A DNA stretch of 64,000 nucleotides. Source: Limanda limanda (taxonomy: Eukaryota; Chordata; Actinopteri; Pleuronectiformes; Pleuronectidae). The translations under genes were made by a program, and so were the position numbers. Positions within the stretch are counted from its first letter, which is position 1. Every line of letters begins with the position of its first letter. Location of the stretch: the NCBI RefSeq assembly GCF_963576545.1, contig NC_083644.1:27843393-27907392 (forward strand), in the 5' to 3' direction. The notes beneath the pieces are model-generated. The model saw nothing but the letters and a program-made list of their open reading frames with translations, was not told the origin of the DNA and made no database searches. Of the stretch, positions 53,581 through 64,000 are shown piece after piece.

Positions 53581-53939
53581 ATTGCTTTCAGAGAGTTAAA
53601 ATGCAGATTTTGTGGACACGTGATTCTTCTCTAACTTAGCTTTTCAAAAACTGGATAACGCAGATATCAGAGTTGGTCATGTTAATTAGCATTTCCACTG
53701 TAGTCCCAGCTTCCTGTCTTAGTGATTTGACTGAAAGTCTGCAAGTTAAATGTCTGCAAGGCTTTTAGTGTGTACCTCTCAGCTGTTACAGGTGTTAGTT
53801 GGCTGCTTCTACTTTATAAGGGGAAGCCCTGTGCTTCAGCTGCTTCTGTGTCTCACATTTATCAATTTGTTTGTCTGTTTTCTGCATCTTTATTTTGGTT
53901 TGTTTTTGTTGCTTTTTCCAAAACCAGACATCAGCAGAA

Positions 53940-54055
53940 ATGCAGGCCTTTTTGAAAGGAGCAACTGTTCAAACTACCAGACCCCAGAAAGACAAGTCGG
54001 CAGCGGGGCTCAGTACAGAGAAGAAAGCCAAGGCTATTCCATGGGTAGAAAAATA
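53940..54055 (+). CDS. rfc4: rfc4 coding exon 1 (start codon)
   Basis: The exon starts at 53928 after AACCAG, with 12 bases of leader. It encodes [18 protein letters not shown] and then [11 protein letters not shown](Y). Donor TA|GTAAGT; the split Tyr codon avoids an apparent TAG. Confidence 0.95.
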
Positions 54056-57000
54056 GTAAGTATGAAGCCCGAAGGTGTATTGTATGCTGTGTTCGTGTAA
54101 CAATGCGAATCTACCAGAATCAGAAGCACTGGGCACGGGATAATCTTTTACAGCTATCATTTACCTGGTGTAATTTAGCCAAGATAATACTGTACCCCCA
54201 CTGAAAATGTTGGTAAACTAATTAGGGTGGTAGGTGTTTTTTCTTGTGATTTTCATTCAAAATGTACTCCTGATTAAAAATGCTTAACTACATTTAAAGA
54301 AGAAAAAGGAGCATCAAATTTTGGTTCAAACCACAAACATTTGTCCTCTGTGAATGAAGAATTATGAATCTTGCAAGAATCATATGGTTTTTCTTCCTGC
54401 ACATGTTTCAAATTCTGAACTATTAGTAGTTCAGAATTTGAAACATGTGCACTACAATTCTGAATTATGTAAATATTTGCATAAAAATGAATGGGACTGC
54501 CTTGACTTCTTTGATACATCACCCAGCCCTGCATGTACTCTCGAGTACCAAAGGTCAATGGTATACACTGAGGGTCCATTTGATTCTATTAGATACATCT
54601 GCACGGTACTGGGTTATTCCGTTGCAATTCCCATTAGGGTTGGCTTTAGTTGAAGACTTGTTTTAGCATTGCTTTAATGATCGTGGAGTTCTCCGGGACT
54701 GTTTATTGTGAGAAGAAGACTTCAGACTCCCTCATATTCAGAAATTGGAAGGTTAAGAAATAGTTCTCTGTGTAATTGAGTCCATTATCACAACTTTAAC
54801 TATGACCTCAGGAAACGCATTACACGGATTTACACATTTCCAACAATGTGACCTTATTGACTTATGGACAGACACTGGCATAATGGCTGTAATAGATTCC
54901 ATAGATTTGTACCCCAAAAAACTGAGGACTGGGTGTATTAAATCTGTGCTGAGATCTTATCCTTGCAAGGTTGTATAAATATGCTTAATGAATAAGTGTT
55001 GCCACCAGTATGGTACATAGTTTATAATCTGATATTCATATTATAAGTTCCAACAAAAAGTCTTTCTTTTTGCAAACCACAGCAGGCCTAAGTCTGTTGA
55101 TGAGGTGGCCTATCAGGACGAGGTGGTGGCAGTGCTTAAGAAATCTCTGGAAGGAGCTGATGTAAGTATCACACTCTGTCCATGGACATTATTTACACAA
55201 ATAGAAACTGTGATGTTTTTAAGTTTTTATCTTAGTCACATTTTTCACCTTTAATAATTCTTTTTGTCTGATGCATAAACACTGCACATTGTTTTATCAA
55301 TTTTTTCCTCCATTCCTTACTTCTGCTAGACACGTTTAAATTAAATAACAATATTGCAATGAATCAGTCATATTACAACAATATATATGCAGATATAAAG
55401 AGATTAATTAAGTGCTTAAAAAGGTACAAAGACAGACACAAGCAAAATTATATAGCGTCTTTGCTCTCCTACACAGACATGAAGGCAATGTCTCACTGCG
55501 TCTCGTTGTGTTTTTATTGCAGCTTCCCAACTTACTGTTCTATGGTCCTCCTGGAACAGGAAAGACCTCAACCATCCTAGCTGCTGCCAGGGAACTATAT
55601 GGGTGAGTGAACTGTTAATGCTGTGAAAAGTGTCTGCTCTTTACATTTCCACAAATTTCAGTCAGTTAGCTTTTTTACCCTTGAGTTGATCATTATTCTT
55701 TTTCCTGTTCATGGATGAATCTTGTGTCTCCTCCACTGTCTTTCCTCCAGTCCTGTGCTATACAGACAGAGGGTGTTGGAGCTCAATGCCTCAGATGAGC
55801 GAGGCATCCAGGTTGTCAGAGAGAAGGTTAAGAACTTCGCTCAGCTCACTGTGGCTGGGACCCGCCAAGAGTGAGTCAACACAGATCATCACATGCACAC
55901 TCAAATATATAGAACCATTTTCCAAATGTTTTCTCTGTAATAACCCTATGAACTATAATAAATATTTATAGTTCATATATAACTTTTATTGGAGAGTGCT
56001 AGATGTATCTCTTAGTCAGTGAATGCTGAACTGCTAAAGCTCCTTCGCTGTGTTTTTGTAGTGGGAAGCCATGTCCTCCTTTTAAAATAATCATCCTGGA
56101 CGAAGCAGACTCCATGACAGCACCAGCTCAGGCCGCTCTCAGACGAACCATGGAGAAGCAATCGCGCACCACCCGCTTCTGTCTCATCTGTAACTACATC
56201 AGCAGGTCAGCTGACCGATAGATCCTCAGTACACAAACAAACTCTGCCTGACTGATTCTGACCTTGCGGTGTGTCTGTCTTCTCTAGGATTATTGAGCCT
56301 TTGACGTCCAGATGTTCCAAGTTTCGCTTCAAACCTTTAGCCAATCAGATACAAGAAGAACGCCTGCTAGCTATCTGTGACAAGGAGAACCTCAAGTACA
56401 CTAAACAGGTAAAAATAGATAATATTACAGAGTAGTAAAAATGATCTGCGATGGCAATAAGGAGCTCAACATGAAATTGATGCTAAATAATGTCTTTCTC
56501 AAGATGTTTGACTTAAGGCTGCTGCACACAGGATTTTCAACTCTTAATTGATTTTAAAAACCTGGGAGACCACAGACAATGACAGATTTAACAGATTTGT
56601 TATCTTATAATCGTCAGAATGCACAAACTGGCTCACTTGGCCAGAACATAAGATCTCATACTTGCCATTTGTAGGAAACAATCTAACAGTGGCGATAGAA
56701 ATTTCTCAAACTCCCAAGATTCTTCAGTTTTTTATCGCGGTTGGCAAATAACTTCTAGGTGCATTCCCACCACCCTCTGAACTGGAGCACTTGTGTGATT
56801 GGACGAGACATTAGGAGAAAAACAAAACATGGAGGAGAACCGATGTCATGTGGTCTGCTTTGTAGCGAAAAAGAAAAAAAACTTTGGATGTAGACATGGT
56901 TGAGAAGGTGGAATTGGCTTCTACATTTTCCATCGGGAGCTGAAGGTGAGCTGTATTGTGGCTTTTAGTCGCATTCTGCTACATCGGGTTGGTGGCGCTT

Positions 57001-60000
57001 CCTGGTAATCTCACTCTCATTGGCTTTTGCATGTTTCTGTAGGACCTGATTATGGATTTGAGATCATGGGACCTCCAATTTATTCGGTATTATCAGGATT
57101 ATTTGGTAAACCCCTCACACTTCAGGATTATCTGGGATGATAATCAGCAACGACTGGCCTCTAGTCAGGAACACCCCCGCAATTGTTGGAAGAGGCGAAT
57201 CAGGTCTAAAATCGTCCCAGTTATCCTCAAGTGTGCAGCAGCCTTTAGAGAAAAGGCTTACAAGGGAAAGCAAGAGTTACTGCAGTCACAGCTGTTGGAG
57301 TGAGAGGATTTTCTTAAACCGAGTTCCCACTACGAGTTCATACTACACTTCTGGCTAGTGATTGGGGGTAATACACTTCTGCGTTTAATTCCAAACACGC
57401 ATGAGAAGAAACATCGACTGATCCTCCTGCTCTAATAACACATCAACCCAGATGAAAAAATGCTTTCCTTTTTTTGTCTGAACCCGTCCAAGCCTGATAA
57501 AGTTTATGTAGCTGCACAGAGTTTGTGTTGCCCTGTCCCTCACATGCATGGCTTGGCTTAATTTCCCCAATAAGAGACATGTGCAGTGGGACAAATCAGG
57601 GGGCACCTCAGCACTATATGTACTTTCACCACCGTCACATCATCCTGCACTCTGACAGGTTGGAGTTGACTCTGACTCCAACTAGATGTCAAGAAGGTTA
57701 TATATCTGGAGTGTGCTTGCTTGGGACAAGTCTGCAAGCCTTATTGAAGAGGTCACAGAGAGCGAATGGGGACTGCCAGTCAATCACTTATCAGGGGCTT
57801 TGGTCAGCGACTGGAAAATAGGGCTGAAGATCATCTAGTGGTGACTAGGCTTTGGCAATCACTGAATGGTATAAATTACCAAGGGTTCCAGTAAATAACA
57901 GGAAGAAAAAAATCTGTAAACTAGCAAACCATAATGAGGCAGATGATCTGGTGTATGGAATAGTTGTCTTGCTTATAATTTCATTTGTATATACTACAAG
58001 TCCATATGGATTAAATGATTGGTTAATATGGAAATGTTACATACATGAAGTTAATCTGAAGGAGTAGGGGGTTAAGGTTATAAACTCAATCTTTGTACTA
58101 CAAAAAAAGTCTCTTTTGGTTCTGCTCATGATTTTGATTAATTCATACTGGTGCAGCCTCATCATGGCTTTCATTAAACTCCAGAGTATAGTTTTGTGAA
58201 TGAAGACATCCACCATCAGTTCCATTAGAAGTTACAATACATATTTTGATTGGAAATTATGCACAGGAGAATTGGCATGGGACTTAGACATATATGAAAA
58301 AAAGCAAACCAATCATTAATATAATGATTTCTGACTGAATTAGTGTTTTTGAAAATTCAGGAAGAAAATGTTACCGCTTTAAACTCTATCACTTAGGAAC
58401 TGGTAAGAGTGGCTACAAACAATTACCTTCATTATTAATACATATTCCAAATCTGTTCAATTGACATAATCCTTAGATATTATTAATTAATTGATTCACT
58501 CATTTATTTATCCATCTCTCAGGATCTTCTGAAGCCAATATGAGCTGGCAGCATGTTCAACCTGAAGAGAGTTCAGAAGCACACATTATTTAGAATGAAT
58601 AAAATGACAAAAGACTAGTCTGTCTGGAAAATGTTTCCATTTGCACAGTTGTGTACATACTGTATGTTTTCGAGTGCATGCACCTTCAGTCTATTGATAC
58701 AGTTCTTGGGACTGTTTTCCGACAGCTTACACCAGGTCCATACAGGATGCATTTCAGCCAAAGTGTCTCCACCAGCTGTCGACCAGCATGTTTCATGTAT
58801 AAAAGTCCAGCATGCTGAAAACTTGTGCTGCTTTACTTACCCAGTTTGTGTAGAAGGAGTATGATGTTTGTTTCTGTTTATCTAGAGCATAGAAGCATTG
58901 GTGAGGGTGTCTGAGGGAGACCTGCGGAAAGCCATCACCTTCCTCCAGAGCGCTGCACGCCTCGGCGTCGACAAAGAGATCACAGAGAAGGCTATCACTG
59001 ACATAGCTGGGGTGAGACGCACTTCTTGTGTTATATAGGAGACTGGAGCAACTGATGATGTATGATTTGTTTCATTTGTTAAATCTTACCATACATTCCC
59101 GTCATGTCACTGTTGTGCTCTTTTCTAGGTCGTTCCTCCAAAGATGATCGACAACTTGCTCCAGATTTGCTTCAAAGGAACATTTGAGAAACTAGAGATT
59201 GCTGTCAGGGTAGGTTTACGGACATGTTTTGTCCCTTTTTGTGCGCTAATTTGAAGTCTTGATTATTTTGATAGACTTTTATAAAAAAAATACATTATTA
59301 TATTTATATTTTAATGATGAGAAAACAAACCTATTTAATAGCAATGTTTGTTTAAAAACAACAATTTACAGAAAAAGAAATATAGATTGTTTATAAGTTT
59401 CTTTACTGCAGTGACAGCAGAGGGCACTAGAACACTGGGCCTAAACAAGCAAATATGAATAATGCAATTTTACGGAATAAGACATTGATGATCAAAATAT
59501 GAATAAACCAGGGACAACTACAATGATACTCAGTACAGCACATACCACCATTTACATTCACAAGATCTCGATTTTTTATTTTTATTTTATCTGCACCTAA
59601 TTGTTTCCCATCATAAATATCAGTCCCTTAAACATGACTGTTTTTTTTAATCAAGTTGATTCAAATATTCTTTGAGAAATCCACAAAAATGTTGGAAAAT
59701 TTTACAAGGTTAAAGAAAGTGAAAGACAATTCCTGGATCCACCCCCTAATTCACATCAACACCAATCTTTAATGGTTTCTTGCTTGTGTCAATTTCCATC
59801 CATCCATAGGCGTTCATGGATATCAGTTTAAGAGGACTGTAAAGGAGTTTGTCACTAGGTTTGGCTATTTTGAATTTTGTGTGGAATGGGTGAACCTGCG
59901 CTCTGCTGCCTCAGTCAAGACTGGAATCACAAGCACTACTTCAGGTGGTCTGCATGAGTCTTTTTTCAGTGTTACGTGTGAGTTACTTAATGTTAAGGTA

Positions 60001-60998
60001 GATTGCCGTCAGTGTTCTTGACAGAATGAAAAATGCCGGACGGCCTTTGATCTTTTATGGTTGTTTAAGAAATTCAGTTCATTCGAGACAATGCGACCCC
60101 TGGTGTGGAAATATTTTTGTTGTGTTTGTTTGTTGTTTGAAATATAATATTTCGCACTGAAGATTGTAGTCCAAAGCCTTAAAAGTTAAAAGTACCAAAA
60201 AAGCCTGTTTCATCTGTAATGTTCCTCATTAAAGAATCACACCACTGTAGTTATCTCTGATGTTGACATGCAGTGAACATGTAAGGCGATGCGTTTGCCT
60301 CACCCCCCACCTATTCTCACATGTTTAATGCCTTCTCAGGACATGGTGGATGAAGGCTACGCAGCCACAACGATTCTGAGTCAGCTCCATGAGTCGATCA
60401 TAGAACAGGACTTGAACGACAAGCAGAAGTCGGCCATAACAGAGAAGATGGCGGTAAGTGAGCTAATGCAGCGCTCCCTGGTGGAGCTACATGATACTGG
60501 AGGGCGGAAGAACGAAAAATGGGAAATCACATTTAATTGGGAGAAAGCAACTGCAGTACCAACTGTACACATAATAGGATGATGTAACAAAACACATATG
60601 AAATAATTTGTATGTACGTAGTAAATTATGTATCATAACCCTAACAGACACTATTACTCGTGACATGACAAGTTGGGAAATTGGATGAGTCTGACTGATG
60701 ACTAACTATGACCAGTAAACTGCAGTGTGAAAACAGAAATGATACATTTTGAATCCATGTCAGTTCACAAGACTAAATATAAATTAGAACTACATTAGGG
60801 TTCATCATTCCATATAATGTGATTTAACAAACTTTACATGACATTTATGCAAACACCCCTGTAGTAGTAGCTCAGTTTGTGTTTGTTTCCTCTCTGCTGC
60901 AGGTTGTGAGTAAGTGCCTGTCAGATGGTGCAGATGAGTACCTGCAGATGTTGAGTCTCTGTTCAGTCATCATGCAGCAGTCCTCCCAGAACAACTAA
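53940..60998 (+). CDS. rfc4: rfc4, replication factor C subunit 4 (complete CDS)
   Basis: Ten coding exons (53940-54055, 55083-55161, 55523-55602, 55751-55870, 56062-56205, 56288-56408, 58886-59011, 59129-59209, 60340-60453, 60903-60998) join in frame to 358 residues; human RFC4 has 363. It is an AAA+ ATPase subunit of the RFC clamp loader, which opens PCNA and loads it at primer-template junctions in the nucleus. Visible motifs: PWVEKYRPK at the N-terminus, Walker A GPPGTGKT (residues about 73-80), LNASDERG, Walker B LDEADSM (about 144-150) and the SRC arginine-finger motif (about 187-189). C-terminal [14 protein letters not shown] and the collar-domain helices match RFC4. ATG choice: MQAFLKG matches the human N-terminus, 12 bases inside its exon. 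The gene is transcribed away from mcf2l2 and towards slc5a9. Confidence 0.97.
54398..54451. repeat. perfect 25-bp inverted repeat with 4-base loop in rfc4 intron
   Basis: Arms 54398-54422 and 54427-54451 are exact reverse complements (TGCACATGTTTCAAATTCTG and so on) around TTAG. Confidence 0.95.
55083..55161 (+). CDS. rfc4: rfc4 coding exon 2
   Basis: [20 protein letters not shown] then SLEGAD. Acceptor CACAG; the alternative AG three bases on would create a stop, so this acceptor is favoured. Donor GTAAGT. Confidence 0.95.
55523..55602 (+). CDS. rfc4: rfc4 coding exon 3 (Walker A)
   Basis: [20 protein letters not shown] then AARELY(G). It contains the complete P-loop that binds ATP. Acceptor TTGCAG, donor GTGAGT. 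Confidence 0.97.
55751..55870 (+). CDS. rfc4: rfc4 coding exon 4
   Basis: [20 protein letters not shown] then [28 protein letters not shown] is the conserved RFC box. Acceptor CTCCAG, donor GTGAGT. Confidence 0.97.
56062..56205 (+). CDS. rfc4: rfc4 coding exon 5 (Walker B)
   Basis: [20 protein letters not shown] then [19 protein letters not shown] and CLICNYIS(R). It carries the DEAD-type Walker B and the sensor strand. Acceptor TTGTAG, donor GTCAGC. Confidence 0.97.
56288..56408 (+). CDS. rfc4: rfc4 coding exon 6 (SRC motif)
   Basis: [20 protein letters not shown] then [20 protein letters not shown]. The SRC motif supplies the trans-acting arginine finger in clamp loaders. Acceptor TCTAG, donor GTAAAA (suboptimal). 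Confidence 0.96.
56409..58885 (+). other. rfc4 intron between coding exons 6 and 7 (2.5 kb)
   Basis: The longest rfc4 intron. An 83-codon open frame (57052-57303) and other short frames have no recognised family and are probably decayed mobile DNA. Confidence 0.5.
58886..59011 (+). CDS. rfc4: rfc4 coding exon 7
   Basis: [20 protein letters not shown] then [20 protein letters not shown] and AG. It contains the sensor-2 SEGDLRKAI helix. Acceptor ATCTAG, donor GTGAGA. Confidence 0.96.
59129..59209 (+). CDS. rfc4: rfc4 coding exon 8
   Basis: [20 protein letters not shown] then KLEIAVR, the start of the C-terminal collar domain. Acceptor TTCTAG, donor GTAGGT. Confidence 0.94.
59640..59830. mobile_element. 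fish dispersed repeat fragment
   Basis: TCCTGGATCCACCCCCTAAT, AATGGTTTCTTGCTTGTGTC and ATCCATCCATAGG resemble a teleost repeat that also appears partly near 61855-62000 and 63600-63745. The assignment is from memory. Confidence 0.35.
60340..60453 (+). CDS. rfc4: rfc4 coding exon 9
   Basis: [20 protein letters not shown] then [18 protein letters not shown]; collar-domain helices matching RFC4. Acceptor TCTCAG, donor GTAAGT. Confidence 0.96.
60903..60998 (+). CDS. rfc4: rfc4 final coding exon
   Basis: [20 protein letters not shown] then [11 protein letters not shown] and TAA at 60996-60998. Acceptor CTGCAG. The ending closely matches human RFC4 (MQQLSQNC). Confidence 0.97.
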   Translation, partial: VVSKCLSDGADEYLQMLSLCSVIMQQSSQNN

Positions 60999-61365
60999 AG
61001 CTCCACAAGTCAGCATCCGCTGCCCAGGAACTGCGCTGCCGCCTGCTTCAAACAAGACTAACAGCCTCACTGAGACATAAGCGCTTCACAGACTGGACTC
61101 GGCTCGTTTAATTTGAGACATTACTCCAACCGGTGGATACCAGATGATGGTGTCAGAGTTGCCTGTCACTACTTCCATTCTACTTCCTGTCTCCCTTTAC
61201 TCTATAGTGAGCACTTCAAACGGCACAGCTGGATGAACCTGCTGTTACTGATGAACCACCATTCAGATGTTTCTCTATTCCACTTAATTCTTGCAACTCT
61301 CCAAAATATTTTTGGACACTTTTTCTATTTTGTGAAATAATAAATACTTTTCTGTATCTGTTCAG
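60999..61365 (+). other. rfc4: rfc4 3' UTR with poly(A) signal
   Basis: AATAAA at 61339-61344 (within AATAATAAATAC) is followed about 20 bases later by a GT-rich stretch (TCAGTGTTTGTTTTTC). The cleavage point is estimated. Confidence 0.7.
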
Positions 61366-62482
61366 TGTTTGTTTTTCAAGTCATTGCTCATGATTGGGAC
61401 AGAAACTAAAACAAGAACAACTCCACAATAATTTAACGATAATACTTTTGATATGCTGAGAGATTTCAATACAAGTAGAAGCTTTCATTTTGGAAAACTG
61501 AAATATCGATAAAGCAGAATATCAGATTTTATCAAACATTGCAAAGTTTATTTAAATTGGAAGATCAACAATATTTGTGCAAGGACAGGTCAGCATAACA
61601 AATAGATGCCATTTGCCAGGGACACTATCAGGAGCTCCGAACAATAACCCATCCACCTTAAAAGCTTTGACATTGCCATGGAAGCCACTTGAATCGACAA
61701 ATTACAATATTAACATATCTGCTTCTGTTATTTGTTTTTTGCAAACCTATTTTGTAGTTTTTTATAATTTAAGGTTGTTTTGTGAGATTTGTTTGGCAAA
61801 GGTTTGATGCTGAGATGTATCAGTTTTCCATAACTATAACTAGAGTGGTACTAAGTAGAGTTTGTACTTCTGCCAAGACCCAACAGTCCCCTTTACTTAA
61901 AATAAGCTGCACCAAATATCAGACACTCAAAGATATCAAGATCCATTCATTAGTTTTGGTGTGCATCTGCTTCCTGATCCGAATCCAAACTCCGATTTAT
62001 TTTTAGCCTGAATACAACTTTAAATAAGGCCAATGGATGAGCTAAAATAATCACATAGCAATGAGGGATTACAGTTTTAGTGGAGGGGGCTAAAAGGCTC
62101 CATTATTTGAGAATGAGCACAACATTGAGTTCACAACACAGCCCTTCTGATCTTCTCCATGATTCTCCATTTATTTTGGCTCCCCCACCTCTGAGAGGCG
62201 AGTAAGAATAAGTGCTCGAATGCCGCTCAGACAGGGCAGTTTTTAAAACGTGATTCCAGAGTAAGTCAGTCATAGGCCTTGTCAGTGGTTAAATCAGAGT
62301 GCACCATGAACAGTTATTAGATAAAAATGTCTGTTGTTCCATCAAATACAGATTCAGCACAGCAACTGACTGGTTTAACCAGTATCCACTGAATCAAGGC
62401 TTTCATTTCAAACTCATGACCAAATGCCAATACTCAAGTCTAACATTAGTGAAAACATTGTGTTCAGTATTTCCTGACTACA
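61366..62482. other. convergent gap between rfc4 and slc5a9; slc5a9 3' UTR
   Basis: Contains several minus-strand AATAAA candidates (TTTATT on plus at 61547, near 61997 and near 62169) that could end slc5a9 transcripts. A fish dispersed-repeat fragment (about 61855-62000, CTGCCAAGACCCAACAGTCC) lies within it. Confidence 0.5.
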
Positions 62483-62794
62483 TTAAGCCATGTATCCCCA
62501 GAGGAAAACATTAACAGTCAGGAGCAGCAGAGCATTAATGTTGCAGAATCTTCTCCAGAAAGGATTCTCCTGTAGGGAGTTCAGCTCATTAGTTTCAGTC
62601 ACTGGCGGTGCAGAGCCAGTGTTGGGACCAGTCAGACCACAGAGACGCATAGCAGCTCTCCGCCACCAGGAATCTGGCGAACGCTCAGGCTCGCCGCTGT
62701 GATCAGAGTCCGCTGGCTCTGGAGTTAACGGGGGTCCTGTGAGGTCAAGCCGAGGCTCCTTGCTGTATCTGGACCACCAGGTCAGCCGGTGCAG
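62483..62794 (-). CDS. slc5a9: slc5a9 last coding exon
   Basis: 103 codons plus stop: [18 protein letters not shown], a hydrophilic cytoplasmic segment with CGLTGPNTG, then [20 protein letters not shown] and VFLWGYMA, the last membrane helix. Acceptor CCCCAG, phase 0. Confidence 0.92.
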   Translation of the reverse strand: MHRLTWWSRYSKEPRLDLTGPPLTPEPADSDHSGEPERSPDSWWRRAAMRLCGLTGPNTGSAPPVTETNELNSLQENPFWRRFCNINALLLLTVNVFLWGYMA

Positions 62795-63967
62795 CTGGGG
62801 GGCAGAGAAAGAGAAGAAGTGGTGTTTGCTCCTGCGTTAATCCTAAAAAAAAAATGCTCATGCTTCATTAACTGTAAATCAATCACAAAAACTGCCGTTG
62901 TCTCCCAACCAAATGAAGAGATGATACAAGGTTTCCTATGTCAGCACTTTTCTACTGCAGTAGGTTACCATGTCAACAGTTCTGTTTTTGTTTCCTATGT
63001 TTTTGTCACCTCACTGCTCAGGAGGTGAGATCCTGTTGCAGGTACTTGGATATTGACATGAAATAGAGCACCTTTATGAAGGATGTAATAGTCCATACTT
63101 TCAGGGACTGATGGCAGTACTGATTAGTGTCAAGAGACTACAGGATATTTAATGTGGTGTACAGCCATCAGCTAACCTTTATCTCTGCAAACATTGTAAC
63201 AGACACACAGCTTATTTATCATGTCTGTTTCTCATTTTACGGACGACAACATGAATGAGGTTAATGCAAGGCGTGTTCCTTACATGTTCTTTAGGTATTG
63301 GGGCAGTGGCCAAGCTGACAGCAGCAATCACAAGGCAGGTGAGAGCCAGCAGGATCAGAGCAAAGTACAGGTAGTGGACATCGGCCAGGATAGCAGGCCG
63401 ATGATCAGGCTGACCACAGGAGGGAGGCCTGTAGGAGAACTCCAGAACCATGCGGATCAGTCCCACCACTAGTCCACCCATCAGACCCCAGAAGGCACCC
63501 TGAGACACACAAAGTACACATCATTTTAAATACAGCGTCATAGGGACCTGGCATCATATGGTATAAATGACATCATGATGACATCTTGATGAAATATTAT
63601 AATAGCTCTGCTGGGGAGGTAATGTTTGATTGGTATCTGTATGACTGTTTGTCATTGCATGCAATTGTGTGGAGAGGTGGGGCATGACCCGGGAGGAACT
63701 TGTACAATTTTGGAATGGATCCAGAAAAATAGGTAGATACAGATTTTCTTTTCACATTGCTTTTCACTCTTAAGAATTTAGAGAAGAAGAAGACTTACTT
63801 GCTCATTGGCACGTGGCCAGAAGATAGCCATAAGGAATACAGCTGTAATGGGCGGAGCAAGACAGCTGGTCACTGACTGGATATAATCAAACAGCAGCCC
63901 ACTGTTTGCTGATTGGATGATTGGAATCCACAGAATACTGACACACACCAAGGCCAGGATGAACACT
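62483..63967 (-). CDS. slc5a9: slc5a9 (SGLT4-like Na+/sugar cotransporter), last three coding exons
   Basis: Minus-strand exons 63799-63967, 63284-63499 and 62483-62794 join in frame and end at TAA (62485-62483). They encode the C-terminal transmembrane helices of an SLC5 sodium/glucose cotransporter of the plasma membrane: [80 protein letters not shown] and the final helix [22 protein letters not shown]5A9 is preferred over SLC5A1 or SLC5A10 because of the CGLTG insert and the [15 protein letters not shown] ending that I recall in human SGLT4. SLC5A10 shares the RANEQ-GAFWGL junction and remains the main alternative. The gene continues beyond base 64000 and is convergent with rfc4. Confidence 0.9.
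63284..63499 (-). CDS. slc5a9: slc5a9 penultimate coding exon
   Basis: 72 codons: [60 protein letters not shown] and [12 protein letters not shown]. Two membrane helices with an extracellular Cys/Pro loop between. Acceptor CTCAG, donor GTAAGG. Confidence 0.94.
63799..63967 (-). CDS. slc5a9: slc5a9 third-from-last coding exon in window
   Basis: (R)[18 protein letters not shown] then [20 protein letters not shown] and [18 protein letters not shown]. Acceptor TTTTTAG, donor GTAAGT. It is the leftmost slc5a9 exon in transcript order that the window contains. Confidence 0.92.
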
Positions 63968-64000
63968 CTAAAAAAACATATCCAAACATCAGACATAAAT

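Noticed and set aside
57052..57303. 83-codon ORF in an rfc4 intron as an extra exon
   Set aside because: Its frame and flanks do not provide AG/GT borders matching rfc4 phases, and the exons on either side already join to give the expected RFC4 length.

Overview
The window comes from a vertebrate nuclear genome and most likely from a teleost fish. It has spliced genes with GT-AG introns, long (AC)n/(GT)n microsatellites, the '...GGGCTATACAAATAAA..TTGATTGATTGA' tails common in teleost LINE/SINE repeats, a decayed Tc1-like transposase and several hAT-type elements with exact 8-bp target duplications. No bacterial, CRISPR or organellar structure is present.

Three protein-coding genes are supported by exon-by-exon translation with consistent splice phases. 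(1) mcf2l2, minus strand: 14 coding exons from 50742 (start codon) down to 8926. They encode the N-terminus, the SEC14/CRAL-TRIO domain, the spectrin-like region and the linker of a DBS/MCF2-family Rho guanine-nucleotide exchange factor. The catalytic DH-PH exons are not seen and presumably lie left of base 1. Intron 1 is about 29 kb. (2) rfc4, plus strand, CDS 53940-60998: the complete coding sequence of replication factor C subunit 4 (358 aa by my count), with a probable non-coding first exon ending at 52889 and a poly(A) signal at 61339. (3) slc5a9 (SGLT4-like Na+/sugar cotransporter), minus strand: only the last three coding exons (62483-63967); the gene continues past the right edge. mcf2l2 and rfc4 diverge head to head across about 2 kb; rfc4 and slc5a9 converge tail to tail.

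Layout: 1-8.9 kb is mobile-element-rich sequence (LTR-like fragment, Tc1 relic, L2-like tail, a 1.25-kb hAT-like element carrying a broken histone H3 sequence); 8.9-21.4 kb holds mcf2l2 exons 14 to 2; 21.4-50.7 kb is mcf2l2 intron 1, with microsatellites, a palindromic hAT-like element, a second hAT relic with a transposase fragment, several inverted-repeat elements and one possible alternative first exon; 50.7-52.9 kb is the divergent intergenic region; 52.9-61.4 kb is rfc4; 62.5-64 kb is the slc5a9 3' end.

The most interesting observations are the histone H3-derived sequence inside the hAT-like element, a phase-compatible candidate alternative first exon of mcf2l2 with a CxxC motif, long UG/CA repeats packed against the splice sites of mcf2l2 exons 9 and 10, an AATAAA 12 bases after an intronic stop in mcf2l2, and three perfect 18-25 bp hairpins. 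Protein family assignments rest on recalled family sequences and could not be checked by database search.
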